DNA of 64,000 nucleotides from positions 248,001 through 312,000 of the forward strand of contig CAVRNR010000005.1 in NCBI GenBank assembly GCA_963722575.1, in the 5' to 3' direction. This DNA comes from Fen-178 sp963722575. Its GTDB lineage: Bacteria > Acidobacteriota > Terriglobia > Bryobacterales > Bryobacteraceae. Of this stretch, positions 17,704 through 27,155 are shown in pieces. Under the pieces are notes generated by a model. It was not told the origin of the DNA, did not search any database, and was given only the letters and a program-made list of their open reading frames with translations. The translations under genes were made by a program, and so were the position numbers. Every line of letters starts with the position of its first letter. The first letter of the stretch is position 1.

Positions 17704-17907
17704 CTACGCGCGTTTTGCCGGAACACGCGGGTTCCGCGCCCCCGCCCAGGCCTGCTGGTGCCAGTAAGGGTAAGGCTCCGGAACGGCGCTGGCCTCATCG
17801 AGGCGCGCCATCTCCTCGGCGCTCAGATCCCTCGTAGCCGAGGCGAGGTTGTCCCGGAGCTGCTCCTCGGTGCGCGCACCCACGATCACCGTATCCACGT
17901 CCGGTTT
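17704..17907 (-). pseudogene. C-terminal remnant of an aldo/keto reductase
   Basis: About 65 codons on the minus strand read PDVDTVIVGARTEEQLRDNL and LSAEEMARLDEASAVPEPYP, the C-terminal part of an aldo/keto reductase of the yeast-voltage-channel-like group. The preceding 250 or so residues, including the catalytic Asp-Tyr-Lys-His set, are absent; upstream sequence (17908-18084) is unrelated. It is a fragment left after a deletion or rearrangement. Confidence 0.7.
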
Positions 17908-18084
17908 GCCGCTTGGCGGAGCCAAAGATGGCTTCCAGAATAAAAGATTGTACTTCGGAGGATCAAAAGTTGGCGGCTGGGTGTATCATAACTGGAAGTC
18001 GGGAGCCAAAATGGAAATTCCGGAACGATTAACCGCATACAAAGCGCGTAGTCCGAGTGTGCGGCCTGTTTCCGGTAGGCAAGC

Positions 18085-18309
18085 ATGGCGATGGACATTG
18101 ATAAAGCGATACAGGAATTACGTAGCGAGAAAACGAGACTTGAGTGGGTAATCGCTTCGCTGGAGGAATTGCAGCGAAGTGCCGGTGCTACTCCGGCTCC
18201 CACTCACCGCGTCCAATGTCGTGGCCGGAAGTTCATGGGCCCCCAGGAACGCCGGGAAGTTTCGCAAAGGATGAAGAAGTATTGGGCTTCCCGCCGTAAG
18301 AAACCGTAG
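18085..18309 (+). CDS. Small basic protein with coiled-coil start
   Basis: A 74-residue protein: an N-terminal helix (DIDKAIQELRSEKTRLEWV) and a basic C-terminus (GPQERREVSQRMKKYWASRRKK). The tail resembles the RKxxSPEGRxxIxxAxKxRWAxxR-type motif of small acidobacterial nucleoid-like proteins, and a related pattern is seen in the broken gene at 28014-28270. DNA or RNA binding is plausible but unproven. Confidence 0.6.
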   Translation: MAMDIDKAIQELRSEKTRLEWVIASLEELQRSAGATPAPTHRVQCRGRKFMGPQERREVSQRMKKYWASRRKKP

Positions 18310-18613
18310 AAGCATCTGCCGGGCCACGACCTGAGCCATTGCCTGATAGGGGCTTTGGACGTCCTGGCCAATTACATATCTGCCCGCTGGCAGGATACTC
18401 CCATATTTCCGTTTTGAGCAGTTACTGATAACCTCTTGATGGCCCCCGACGCGTTTATTCATGCGTGTTTCAACGCGATGAAGACCCTCCGGAGGTCAAC
18501 ACCCAATGGGTGAGAGATCAGCGCAGGGGCGCTGTCGGCACCACCAACCGAAACCACAACAGGCTGGTCGCCTGCAGTCAACCGGCCGATACCCGAACAT
18601 TGGCTCCCTATGA
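18310..18613. other. Gene-free stretch
   Basis: No gene or clear regulatory element is recognised between the small basic protein and the convergent minus-strand gene. Confidence 0.4.
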
Positions 18614-19219
18614 TCAATCGATGGAGATGGCTCGGTCGAAGACCACGTCGAGCGTCGAGCCCTGCCGGAAATCCACTTCCCGGCCGCGGGTGAGCAACAC
18701 TGTCGCGAGCCCGACGGCACCGCCGGCTCCCGCCCCGATCCCCGCGCCCTTCCAACTGCGGTCGGCGATGCCGCCGATCGCGGCGCCCTCGCCACCCCTT
18801 ACGGCCACTTTCTCGGCGTCCTGGCCTTTGGTGCCGCCCTGCTGGATCTCGTTTTCTTTCGTCCCGACCTTCTGTTCGGTGCCCTCGGAATCGACGGAAC
18901 TCAAATGCGGCGAGACCCGGATGGTTTTGCCGCTGGGAAGCGTGAAGCTCTCGATGCGGATGCTTAGTTCAGCGCGCCCTTTCACGCGCCCGCTACGAAC
19001 CGCGCGGGAGACCGTCCCTTCCACATAGCTCTCGACCGGCACCACAAACTGGCCGTTGACCAGAATGGGGGTGGCGGTCCGCATGTAGACACGGTCGCCG
19101 TCTCGCGCGGTCCGCGTGCTGATCGAATTGACCAAGCGCAGCAGCACATGCGTCCCCGCCGGGATTTCCGCGGCTGAAACCAGGCCGGCCGCGGCGAACA
19201 CAAGACTCAGGAAGCGCAT
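18614..19219 (-). CDS. Secreted protein with glycine-zipper-like segment
   Basis: A 201-residue protein starting at ATG 19219 (complement), with AGGAGTGGTG just upstream. It has a signal peptide (MRFLSLVFAAAGLVSAAE), a beta-rich domain (GTHVLLRLVNSISTRTARDG, VPVESYVEGTVSRAV) and a Gly/Ala-rich stretch (GAGIGAGAGGAVGLATVLLT) like a glycine zipper, followed by LDVVFDRAISID. The beta domain resembles TrbI/VirB10-like folds seen in acidobacterial envelope proteins. A periplasmic or outer-membrane location is likely; function is unknown. Confidence 0.65.
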   Translation of the reverse strand: MRFLSLVFAAAGLVSAAEIPAGTHVLLRLVNSISTRTARDGDRVYMRTATPILVNGQFVVPVESYVEGTVSRAVRSGRVKGRAELSIRIESFTLPSGKTIRVSPHLSSVDSEGTEQKVGTKENEIQQGGTKGQDAEKVAVRGGEGAAIGGIADRSWKGAGIGAGAGGAVGLATVLLTRGREVDFRQGSTLDVVFDRAISID

Positions 19220-19528
19220 CACCACTCCTGGTCCCATGGTACTGCGTCCTCGCCCCGTTGTGAATCCGCAGCCCGGTGTCCGAATCGTAGTGTCTGGAAT
19301 GGATCATCGGCTAAGGTTGGAAACTTCCACATGCCAGCGGACCCTCACTGCAAGCGGATCTCTAACCGAAGTCGTGAGGCTTGATGGCATCCGCAACGGC
19401 CTGACCGATGAGCAGGTGGATAAGTTCGTCCACAGATTTCCGGTACAGGCACCCTAGCGAGCGGGGGGGGGCCAGGCCTCGGGCTCCCGGCTGGCCGGAT
19501 CGCTACCGATCTTGCGCTTAACGCTCGC

Positions 19529-19732
19529 CTACCAGCACCGAAGCAGCACTTGGCGGTAGAGATCGGGAATGTTCAGATCGGCGGCGCAGCGTTCCAGTTC
19601 ATCCAGCCTGTGGAGCAGATCGCACCGCAGGGCGGAAAGATTCTCGACGTCGGCGCGGGCCAAGACCCATAACAAATGCTCCGCTGCCTGAACGACCTCG
19701 GCTGCCTCGGAAGATGACCCCATCGCACCCAT
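19529..19732 (-). CDS. Small hypothetical protein
   Basis: A 67-residue reading frame with a protein-like helical sequence (EVVQAAEHLLWVLARADVEN, then LLHRLDELERCAADLNIPDLY). No domain is recognised and no strong ribosome binding site is seen. It lies between a secreted-protein gene and the IS91-type units. It may be a real small protein or a remnant. Confidence 0.4.
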   Translation of the reverse strand: MGAMGSSSEAAEVVQAAEHLLWVLARADVENLSALRCDLLHRLDELERCAADLNIPDLYRQVLLRCW

Positions 19733-19810
19733 TTTGCGCCTAATCTTGGCGGGTTTCTATGGGCCGAAAGAGTCATGCAGAACGGGGGTTCTTGAGCGTT
19801 CCAGGGCCCG

Positions 19811-19898
19811 GATAACTACCGATAATAACGAATAACGCTCTTTACAAAGCCGATTTCCGGCGCACAGATGGCCGTACCGGCGCCACTTTCCGAGTGCC
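19811..19898 (+). repeat. Dispersed intergenic repeat, composite copy
   Basis: It begins ACTACCGATAATAACGAATA and ends GCCACTTTCCGAGTGCCC, the same two landmarks as at 13123-13216. It ends a few bases before the first IS91-type unit, so the transposon may have used or truncated it. Confidence 0.4.
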
Positions 19899-20001
19899 CG
19901 ACCAGAACGAAGCCGCTGACGCGGCGGACGCTACGCGTCGTGTAAAGGGGGAGGCATTCGGCTTCGCCGAGGAGTAGTGTACGGGTCACAAGGAGGTCCC
20001 T

Positions 20002-20889
20002 GTGACCCGATTACGCAAAGTCATGCTGGAGGAACTCCAGCGACGTAACTTCTCTTCAGACACTATACGCGGTTACATTGGCGCCGTCGAGCGCTTCGCG
20101 CGTTACTTTGGCAAGCCGCCAGATCAACTGGGCCCTGACCATATCCGCCAGTGGCAGGCCCATCTGCTGCACGAACGAAAGCTGGCGGTGGGAACGGTGG
20201 TGAATCACGTTGCTGCGCTGCGTTTCTTCTTTCGACGCACATTGAAGCGCCGTTTTCCACCCGACTCGATACCCTACCCCAAGTACCCGCACCAGCGGAT
20301 ACCACGCGTCTTGAGCCCGGAGGAAGTGGCCCGACTGATCGATGCGGCCGGCAATCTGCAGGCACGCGCGATCCTTATGGCGCTGTACTCGACCGGTATG
20401 CGACGAAGCGAACTAGTCCACCTGCGCGTCGAGGACATCGACAGTGAACGCATGGTCGTCCATATTCGCAAGGGCAAAGGCGGCAAAGACCGCGATGTGC
20501 CGTTATGCCCGAAGTTGCTCGAAACACTCCGTGAGTACTGGCGATGGAAGAAGCCGAAGACATGGCTGTTTCCAGGGGAACCACGCGGTAATGGCCAGCA
20601 CCTGACCGACAAATCCGTCTGGTATGCCTGCGCCGAGGCCGCGCGGCATGCCGGCCTTAAAAAGCGCGTTGCACCCCACATGCTTCGGCACAGCTTCGCC
20701 ACTCACCTGCTGGAGGATGGTGCCGATCTGCCCACGATTCAGATGCTGCTCGGACACGCCGACCTGGAGGCTACCAGCATCTACTTGCATTTGTCGCGGC
20801 GTCACCTGGAGAAGACGGTAAATCCACTTGAACACTTATCCATCTCCGGCGCTTCCGACCGTCTGTATCACCGCACGAGACAAAAATGA
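20002..20889 (+). CDS. Tyrosine recombinase of the IS91-type unit, copy 1
   Basis: A 295-residue XerC/D-like recombinase. The catalytic set is Arg in YSTGMRRSELVHLR, Lys in HIRKGKGGKDR, His-x-x-Arg in PHMLRHSFATHLLEDG, His in LLGHADLEAT and Tyr in SIYLHLSRRH. The start is GTG 20002 with AAGGAGG 7 bases upstream. Some IS91-group elements carry such a gene ahead of the transposase; its role in their transposition is not well defined. It overlaps the transposase gene by 4 bases (ATGA). Confidence 0.92.
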   Translation: MTRLRKVMLEELQRRNFSSDTIRGYIGAVERFARYFGKPPDQLGPDHIRQWQAHLLHERKLAVGTVVNHVAALRFFFRRTLKRRFPPDSIPYPKYPHQRIPRVLSPEEVARLIDAAGNLQARAILMALYSTGMRRSELVHLRVEDIDSERMVVHIRKGKGGKDRDVPLCPKLLETLREYWRWKKPKTWLFPGEPRGNGQHLTDKSVWYACAEAARHAGLKKRVAPHMLRHSFATHLLEDGADLPTIQMLLGHADLEATSIYLHLSRRHLEKTVNPLEHLSISGASDRLYHRTRQK

Positions 20890-22061
20890 GCCGGCCCACC
20901 GTGGAGGTGGCCGACATCCTCCGCGCACAGGGCAACCGCTTCCTGGACAGGTACGAGAAGAGCTTCGATTTTCAGCAACTCAAGGCTTTCCGAGCCATTC
21001 AGCGCTGCCGCACGGCGGCGTTGGGCGGTCATATCGATGCCTGTCCCCGGTGCGGATACCAGGCGGCCGTCTCCTACAACTCTTGCCGTAACCGGCACTG
21101 CCCGAAGTGCCAGACGCAGGCGCGCGAACGCTGGCTGGCAGCACGGGAACGGGACCTGCTGGCCACCGACTACTTTCATGTCGTATTCACCGTGCCCCAC
21201 GAACTCAATGTGCTGGCGTTGGACAATCCACGCCTGTTCTACGATCTGCTATTCAACGCCAGCGCACAAACCCTGCTGGAGGTGGCGGCCGACCCGCGAC
21301 ACCTCGGGGCCGAAATCGGCCTGATCAGCATTCTGCACACCTGGGGGCAGAACCTACTGTTGCACCCTCATGTTCACTGCGCGATCCCAGCGGGCGGGCT
21401 ATCTCCGGACCACACCCGCTGGGTGCGCCCACGGTATCCGTTCTTTCTGCCGGTGAAGGTCCTCAGCCGGGTCTTTCGCGGCAAGTTCTGCGCCGGTTTG
21501 AAGCGCCTCTATCGACGCCAGAAGCTCCGCTGCGCAGGGCCGGCATCCACCTTGGCTGATCCGAAGCAATTTCGCCGACTCCTACGAAGATTGCATCGGC
21601 AAGACTGGGTGGTTTATGCCAAACCCGCCTTTGGCGGCCCCACGCAGGTGCTGCGTTACCTGGGCCGATACACCCATAGAGTCGCCATTTCCAACCATCG
21701 GCTCCTGGCGTTTGACGGGGAACGCGTGACCTTCCGGTGGAAAGACTATGCTCACGGGGGCAAGCAGCGGAAGATGACGCTCTTGGGAACGGAATTCCTG
21801 CGGCGTTTCTTCCTCCACGTGTTGCCCAAAGGCTTCGTCCGGATTCGCCACTTCGGATTTCTGTCGAACCCGTGCCGCGCTTCCAAACTGGCCGCATGCC
21901 GGCGGTTGTTGGCAATGTGCCCGCCGGAACCGCCGGAGTGCCAGGACTCCAGCCAAAGCTCTTCGACTTGGCACTGCCCACACTGTGGCGCGGCTATGGT
22001 CGTAGCGCAGAGACTCACCGCCGCGGAAGTCTCGTGGTGCAGTTACTTCGATTCGTCATAA
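20886..22061 (+). CDS. tnpA: IS91-family transposase (Y2 rolling-circle type), copy 1
   Basis: A 391-residue transposase. An N-terminal zinc-binding region has DACPRCGYQAAV and SCRNRHCPKCQ. The HUH-type motif is HPHVHCAIPAGG, and the Tyr-containing catalytic helix is YLGRYTHRVAISNHRL. Such enzymes move DNA by single-strand rolling-circle transfer without target duplication. A second zinc-ribbon-like CPHCGAAMVV sits at the C-terminus. Translation is coupled to the upstream recombinase. Confidence 0.95.
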   Translation: MSRPTVEVADILRAQGNRFLDRYEKSFDFQQLKAFRAIQRCRTAALGGHIDACPRCGYQAAVSYNSCRNRHCPKCQTQARERWLAARERDLLATDYFHVVFTVPHELNVLALDNPRLFYDLLFNASAQTLLEVAADPRHLGAEIGLISILHTWGQNLLLHPHVHCAIPAGGLSPDHTRWVRPRYPFFLPVKVLSRVFRGKFCAGLKRLYRRQKLRCAGPASTLADPKQFRRLLRRLHRQDWVVYAKPAFGGPTQVLRYLGRYTHRVAISNHRLLAFDGERVTFRWKDYAHGGKQRKMTLLGTEFLRRFFLHVLPKGFVRIRHFGFLSNPCRASKLAACRRLLAMCPPEPPECQDSSQSSSTWHCPHCGAAMVVAQRLTAAEVSWCSYFDSS

Positions 22062-22498
22062 CGCTGCGGCGAGTTATGGTCCAACGACGTGCCTATGGCA
22101 CGCCGACGAATTCGTGTGTCCAGTTGCCGTCCACCGCGTTACCCACCGACCTAATGACGCACGTACGACGTTCGCTTTCCCTCCGTTCCGAACGGTGCAC
22201 CCACGCTTTCAGAGACCGTCGACAGGGCCAACATCGGGCTTGCCAGTACCAAAGAGGCCTTCAATCCCCATAGCTGCCGCGTCCGCCGCAAACGCCAGCG
22301 GCTTCCTTCTAGTCTCCTTATCGAAAACGCCTCGGCCCGGAGCTTGCCTCTTCGCCCCGGCCTTCGTGCGCCGAGGCGTTTCCGATCAAGGCTAGCGACT
22401 AGAACGAAGCCGCTGACGCGGCGGACGCTACGCGTCGTGTAAAGGGGGAGGCATTCGGCTTCGCCGAGGAGTAGTGTACGGGTCACAAGGAGGTCCCT

Positions 22499-23386
22499 GT
22501 GACCCGATTACGCAAAGTCATGCTGGAGGAACTCCAGCGACGTAACTTCTCTTCAGACACTATACGCGGTTACATTGGCGCCGTCGAGCGCTTCGCGCGT
22601 TACTTTGGCAAGCCGCCAGATCAACTGGGCCCTGACCATATCCGCCAGTGGCAGGCCCATCTGCTGCACGAACGAAAGCTGGCGGTGGGAACGGTGGTGA
22701 ATCACGTTGCTGCGCTGCGTTTCTTCTTTCGACGCACATTGAAGCGCCGTTTTCCACCCGACTCGATACCCTACCCCAAGTACCCGCACCAGCGGATACC
22801 ACGCGTCTTGAGCCCGGAGGAAGTGGCCCGACTGATCGATGCGGCCGGCAATCTGCAGGCACGCGCGATCCTTATGGCGCTGTACTCGACCGGTATGCGA
22901 CGAAGCGAACTAGTCCACCTGCGCGTCGAGGACATCGACAGTGAACGCATGGTCGTCCATATTCGCAAGGGCAAAGGCGGCAAAGACCGCGATGTGCCGT
23001 TATGCCCGAAGTTGCTCGAAACACTCCGTGAGTACTGGCGATGGAAGAAGCCGAAGACATGGCTGTTTCCAGGGGAACCACGCGGTAATGGCCAGCACCT
23101 GACCGACAAATCCGTCTGGTATGCCTGCGCCGAGGCCGCGCGGCATGCCGGCCTTAAAAAGCGCGTTGCACCCCACATGCTTCGGCACAGCTTCGCCACT
23201 CACCTGCTGGAGGATGGTGCCGATCTGCCCACGATTCAGATGCTGCTCGGACACGCCGACCTGGAGGCTACCAGCATCTACTTGCATTTGTCGCGGCGTC
23301 ACCTGGAGAAGACGGTAAATCCACTTGAACACTTATCCATCTCCGGCGCTTCCGACCGTCTGTATCACCGCACGAGACAAAAATGA
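22499..23386 (+). CDS. Tyrosine recombinase of the IS91-type unit, copy 2
   Basis: It has the same 295-residue protein sequence as the gene at 20002, with the same GTG start, ribosome binding site and 4-base overlap with the following transposase. All catalytic residues are present, so it should be functional if copy 1 is. Confidence 0.92.
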   Translation: MTRLRKVMLEELQRRNFSSDTIRGYIGAVERFARYFGKPPDQLGPDHIRQWQAHLLHERKLAVGTVVNHVAALRFFFRRTLKRRFPPDSIPYPKYPHQRIPRVLSPEEVARLIDAAGNLQARAILMALYSTGMRRSELVHLRVEDIDSERMVVHIRKGKGGKDRDVPLCPKLLETLREYWRWKKPKTWLFPGEPRGNGQHLTDKSVWYACAEAARHAGLKKRVAPHMLRHSFATHLLEDGADLPTIQMLLGHADLEATSIYLHLSRRHLEKTVNPLEHLSISGASDRLYHRTRQK

Positions 23387-24558
23387 GCCGGCCCACCGTG
23401 GAGGTGGCCGACATCCTCCGCGCACAGGGCAACCGCTTCCTGGACAGGTACGAGAAGAGCTTCGATTTTCAGCAACTCAAGGCTTTCCGAGCCATTCAGC
23501 GCTGCCGCACGGCGGCGTTGGGCGGTCATATCGATGCCTGTCCCCGGTGCGGATACCAGGCGGCCGTCTCCTACAACTCTTGCCGTAACCGGCACTGCCC
23601 GAAGTGCCAGACGCAGGCGCGCGAACGCTGGCTGGCAGCACGGGAACGGGACCTGCTGGCCACCGACTACTTTCATGTCGTATTCACCGTGCCCCACGAA
23701 CTCAATGTGCTGGCGTTGGACAATCCACGCCTGTTCTACGATCTGCTATTCAACGCCAGCGCACAAACCCTGCTGGAGGTGGCGGCCGACCCGCGACACC
23801 TCGGGGCCGAAATCGGCCTGATCAGCATTCTGCACACCTGGGGGCAGAACCTACTGTTGCACCCTCATGTTCACTGCGCGATCCCAGCGGGCGGGCTATC
23901 TCCGGACCACACCCGCTGGGTGCGCCCACGGTATCCGTTCTTTCTGCCGGTGAAGGTCCTCAGCCGGGTCTTTCGCGGCAAGTTCTGCGCCGGTTTGAAG
24001 CGCCTCTATCGACGCCAGAAGCTCCGCTGCGCAGGGCCGGCATCCACCTTGGCTGATCCGAAGCAATTTCGCCGACTCCTACGAAGATTGCATCGGCAAG
24101 ACTGGGTGGTTTATGCCAAACCCGCCTTTGGCGGCCCCACGCAGGTGCTGCGTTACCTGGGCCGATACACCCATAGAGTCGCCATTTCCAACCATCGGCT
24201 CCTGGCGTTTGACGGGGAACGCGTGACCTTCCGGTGGAAAGACTATGCTCACGGGGGCAAGCAGCGGAAGATGACGCTCTTGGGAACGGAATTCCTGCGG
24301 CGTTTCTTCCTCCACGTGTTGCCCAAAGGCTTCGTCCGGATTCGCCACTTCGGATTTCTGTCGAACCCGTGCCGCGCTTCCAAACTGGCCGCATGCCGGC
24401 GGTTGTTGGCAATGTGCCCGCCGGAACCGCCGGAGTGCCAGGACTCCAGCCAAAGCTCTTCGACTTGGCACTGCCCACACTGTGGCGCGGCTATGGTCGT
24501 AGCGCAGAGACTCACCGCCGCGGAAGTCTCGTGGTGCAGTTACTTCGATTCGTCATAA
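23383..24558 (+). CDS. tnpA: IS91-family transposase, copy 2
   Basis: It has the same 391-residue sequence as the transposase at 20886, including both zinc-binding regions, the HPHVHC motif and the YLGRYTHR helix. It is intact. The right end of its element was later hit by the IS1634-type insertion, which may affect mobility of this copy. Confidence 0.95.
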   Translation: MSRPTVEVADILRAQGNRFLDRYEKSFDFQQLKAFRAIQRCRTAALGGHIDACPRCGYQAAVSYNSCRNRHCPKCQTQARERWLAARERDLLATDYFHVVFTVPHELNVLALDNPRLFYDLLFNASAQTLLEVAADPRHLGAEIGLISILHTWGQNLLLHPHVHCAIPAGGLSPDHTRWVRPRYPFFLPVKVLSRVFRGKFCAGLKRLYRRQKLRCAGPASTLADPKQFRRLLRRLHRQDWVVYAKPAFGGPTQVLRYLGRYTHRVAISNHRLLAFDGERVTFRWKDYAHGGKQRKMTLLGTEFLRRFFLHVLPKGFVRIRHFGFLSNPCRASKLAACRRLLAMCPPEPPECQDSSQSSSTWHCPHCGAAMVVAQRLTAAEVSWCSYFDSS

Positions 24559-24892
24559 CGCTGCGGCGAGTTATGGTCCAACGACGTGCCTATGGCACGC
24601 CGACGAATTCGTGTGTCCAGTTGCCGTCCACCGCGTTACCCACCGACCTAATGACGCACGTACGACGTTCGCTTTCCCTCCGTTCCGAACGGTGCACCCA
24701 CGCTTTCAGAGACCGTCGACAGGGCCAACATCGGGCTTGCCAGTACCAAAGAGGCCTTCAATCCCCATAGCTGCCGCGTCCGCCGCAAACGCCAGCGGCT
24801 TCCTTCTAGTCTCCTTATCGAAAACGCCTCGGCCCGGAGCTTGCCTCTTCGCCCCGGCCTTCGTGCGCCGAGGCGTTTCCGATCAAGGCTAA

Positions 24893-26869
24893 CCCAAGTT
24901 CCGCAGTTGGAAGAATAAACTCTTTGCTTTCAAGCGCCGCATGGGCGAGTTTCCACTACATTGCCGCTCGTTCCAGTGCGCTGGGCAGCTTCAGGCCGAG
25001 CCGCTGGAGCAAGATCTGCTGGTGCTCGGTGGCCCGGCTGATGCAACGCTTGCGGATCACTTGCCCGGATCTGGTCGGCAGCACCACATCGACCATCGCG
25101 ATCTCCGACAGGGCCTCGAACACTTGCCTCGGTTCGTCTCCCAGTCCCGCCTCGCGGCAACTCGCGGCGAGAGTCTTCCAGAGCACATAGGCCAAAAAGC
25201 AAACCAGGATGTGGGCCTGCACTCGATCTTCTTTCTGATGCCGCACCGGGCGGATCCCCAGGTCGGACTTGTGAATGTGAAACGCTGCCTCGGCCTCGGT
25301 CAACTGGATGTAGGCCCGCCACAGATCTTCCGGGCTCCAATCGGTCACGTTGCTGCGCAGCACGTAACAGCCCTCACTCAAGCGCGCCCACTCTCTCCAG
25401 GCTTCCACCTTCGACCACCGCAGGCGAGCGAACCCGCCGCCGTCCGTTTCCACTTTCACTTCGAACAGCGCGGCCGCTCGCGTGTTCCGCCCCAGCAACC
25501 GGCCCACTCGTGTGGCGATCGTCACCGGCTTCTGTTTCTTCTTCAGGCAACTGGTCTGGATCTTTCCGAGGCCTTCCTCAATGCGCTTCTCGAAACGCTC
25601 GTGCATGGCCTGCTCTTTGGCCCGCCGCTCCGCGCTGCGGCACAGGATGAAAACCTCCTCCCCGCCCGGCGCCGGTGTGATGCGAACTTCCAGCCCCGCA
25701 TGCACCAACCGCCAGTCTTCGCTCAGCAACTCCTGCTCGAACTTGCGCATGGAGTTCTTCGCCGTCCCTACGATGTAGCGCCGCCCACCTTCGCGCAGGA
25801 ACTCCACGTTGTCCTCGCCCGCCATCCCGCGGTCCATGACCCAGATCCGGCTAGCCCGGCCATAGAGCCCTTCGATGTGCCCGACCATCTCTTCCAGCGT
25901 GGTGGCGTCGTTGCGATTGCCGGCGAAGATCTCGTAGCCCAGCGGCATCCCGCAACGGCTCACTACCAGGGCGATGTTGACTTGCTTGCAGTCCGGCCGA
26001 TGGTCGCGCGAATAGCCCCGCTGCGCTTGCGAGTTCTTCTCCGCCTGACCTTCAAAGTACGTGCTGGTCACGTCATACAGCAGCAGATCGTAGTCCAGCT
26101 CGAACAACTCTCCCAGCTTCTCCTTCAGGTGTTTCTCCAGCGCCGGCTTGTGCGGCAGCAAAGCATCCAGCGCCCGGTACAAGCGGTCCTCGTTGACCTT
26201 CTCGACCGGCACACTCAACAGGTCCGGTAGCGCGCTGGATTCGTAGAACCGCTCTGCCCAGTGCAACTCACTGGAGGGGTCGCACAGTTGCCCGAGCACC
26301 AGCACTGTCGCCATCAGCGGCCAGGGAATCTCTTCTCGTCCTTGGGGCAGCTTCTCTTCCAGAAAGCGATCCAGATCCAGCCGGCGCAGCAGCTCCAGCC
26401 CCAGCCAGGGGCCGCCGAATTTCCGGCTGCGCTCGACATGCACCCGCTTCACATCGACTTCCACCCATTCCGGCTGAGCCTCCAGAAACAAGCTGCCCTG
26501 CTGGGTGGTCCTCCCTTCGGCACAGCGCTTCACTCCCAGGCGGCCACGTTCATCCATCGCGCCCAGCCAAGCCACCACGCGCTGCCGCGGTCCGCGCTGG
26601 GTGCGATAGCTCTCTACCAGGGCCCAGTAAGCGTGGCGCTTGCCGTCCTTCCTCCGATAGCAGGGCCGCACGTACATAGCTCCATACTACGGATCTACGG
26701 CTCCGATTCAAGAGGGTTGGTCGTCACTACATCGGCTTTTCGGAACTCTGAAACTCAGCCGCGGCAACAGCGTGATGGAAACAAAAGACGGCTCTCTTGT
26801 CCGCTGGGTTCGGCAGCCTTAAAACAGGCCAAAAAAAGTTGCGGAGTCACCTCAACTGCGGAAGTTGGG
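24893..26869 (-). mobile_element. IS1634-type insertion sequence
   Basis: The ends are 17-bp imperfect inverted repeats, CCCAAGTTCCGCAGTTG at 24893-24909 and CAACTGCGGAAGTTGGG at 26853-26869 (one mismatch). The single transposase gene fills the element. The flanks read GGCTA on the left and CTAGCGACC on the right, matching the uninterrupted GGCTAGCGACT end of the first IS91 unit, so the element inserted into the very end of the second IS91 unit. A short target duplication (CTA or GCTA) is possible but ambiguous. Confidence 0.85.
24956..26677 (-). CDS. tnp: IS1634-family (IS4-like) DDE transposase
   Basis: A 573-residue transposase. The N-terminus YVRPCYRRKDGKRHAYW is typical for IS1634. DDE residues: Asp in LLLYDVTSTYFEG, Asp in IWVMDRGMAGEDN, and Glu in the helix after IQLTEAEAAFHIHKSDL, within a long beta-strand insertion as in IS4 relatives. 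The frame is intact and the element has matching ends, so it may still be active. A long open frame on the opposite strand (24941-26230) is a shadow. Confidence 0.95.
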   Translation of the reverse strand: MYVRPCYRRKDGKRHAYWALVESYRTQRGPRQRVVAWLGAMDERGRLGVKRCAEGRTTQQGSLFLEAQPEWVEVDVKRVHVERSRKFGGPWLGLELLRRLDLDRFLEEKLPQGREEIPWPLMATVLVLGQLCDPSSELHWAERFYESSALPDLLSVPVEKVNEDRLYRALDALLPHKPALEKHLKEKLGELFELDYDLLLYDVTSTYFEGQAEKNSQAQRGYSRDHRPDCKQVNIALVVSRCGMPLGYEIFAGNRNDATTLEEMVGHIEGLYGRASRIWVMDRGMAGEDNVEFLREGGRRYIVGTAKNSMRKFEQELLSEDWRLVHAGLEVRITPAPGGEEVFILCRSAERRAKEQAMHERFEKRIEEGLGKIQTSCLKKKQKPVTIATRVGRLLGRNTRAAALFEVKVETDGGGFARLRWSKVEAWREWARLSEGCYVLRSNVTDWSPEDLWRAYIQLTEAEAAFHIHKSDLGIRPVRHQKEDRVQAHILVCFLAYVLWKTLAASCREAGLGDEPRQVFEALSEIAMVDVVLPTRSGQVIRKRCISRATEHQQILLQRLGLKLPSALERAAM

Positions 26870-27155
26870 CTAGCGACCATCCTGGAGTTGAGCGACTTCG
26901 TTCTACACTACGGCGTCAGGTGCGGGTATTCCAGCCCTCGAAAACCGAGGCGGGGAGGTTCCACTCCCGCTGGCAGTCCGCTCCATCTTCGGACCCCCAG
27001 ATCCGTATTCAGGATACACCCGCCATAGGGAATGTGAACCAACTGAAGGTGTCCGGGCTCCCGGTCGGTAGCCGGGAGCCGTCAGGAGGTATGGTCGAAG
27101 AACTCACCGGCGCACTTGATGCGGAAAAGGCGCACAATCACAGTAGGAGGAGCCA

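Larger units (their letters stand above)
19904..22400 (+). mobile_element. IS91-type rolling-circle unit, copy 1
   Basis: A 2497-bp unit starting AGAACGAAGCCGCTGACGCG, repeated head-to-tail at 22401. It holds a tyrosine recombinase gene and an overlapping IS91 transposase gene. Near the right end is a 12-bp inverted repeat, AAACGCCTCGGC at 22325-22336 and GCCGAGGCGTTT at 22370-22381, as expected for the hairpin ends of IS91 elements. There are no terminal inverted repeats and no target duplication, as is usual for the family. Exact ends are uncertain by a few bases because the copies abut. Confidence 0.85.
22401..24891 (+). mobile_element. IS91-type rolling-circle unit, copy 2
   Basis: A head-to-tail repeat of 19904-22400 with an offset of exactly 2497 bases; I saw no difference between the copies up to 24891. 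The last bases expected from copy 1 (GCTAGCGAC) are interrupted after GGCTA by an IS1634-type element and resume at about 26870 as CTAGCGACC. The hairpin repeats lie at 24822-24833 and 24867-24878. The identity suggests a very recent duplication or a rolling-circle multimer. Confidence 0.85.

Noticed and set aside
24941..26230. A 429-codon plus-strand open frame
   Set aside because: It is antisense to the IS1634-type transposase with its conserved DDE residues.
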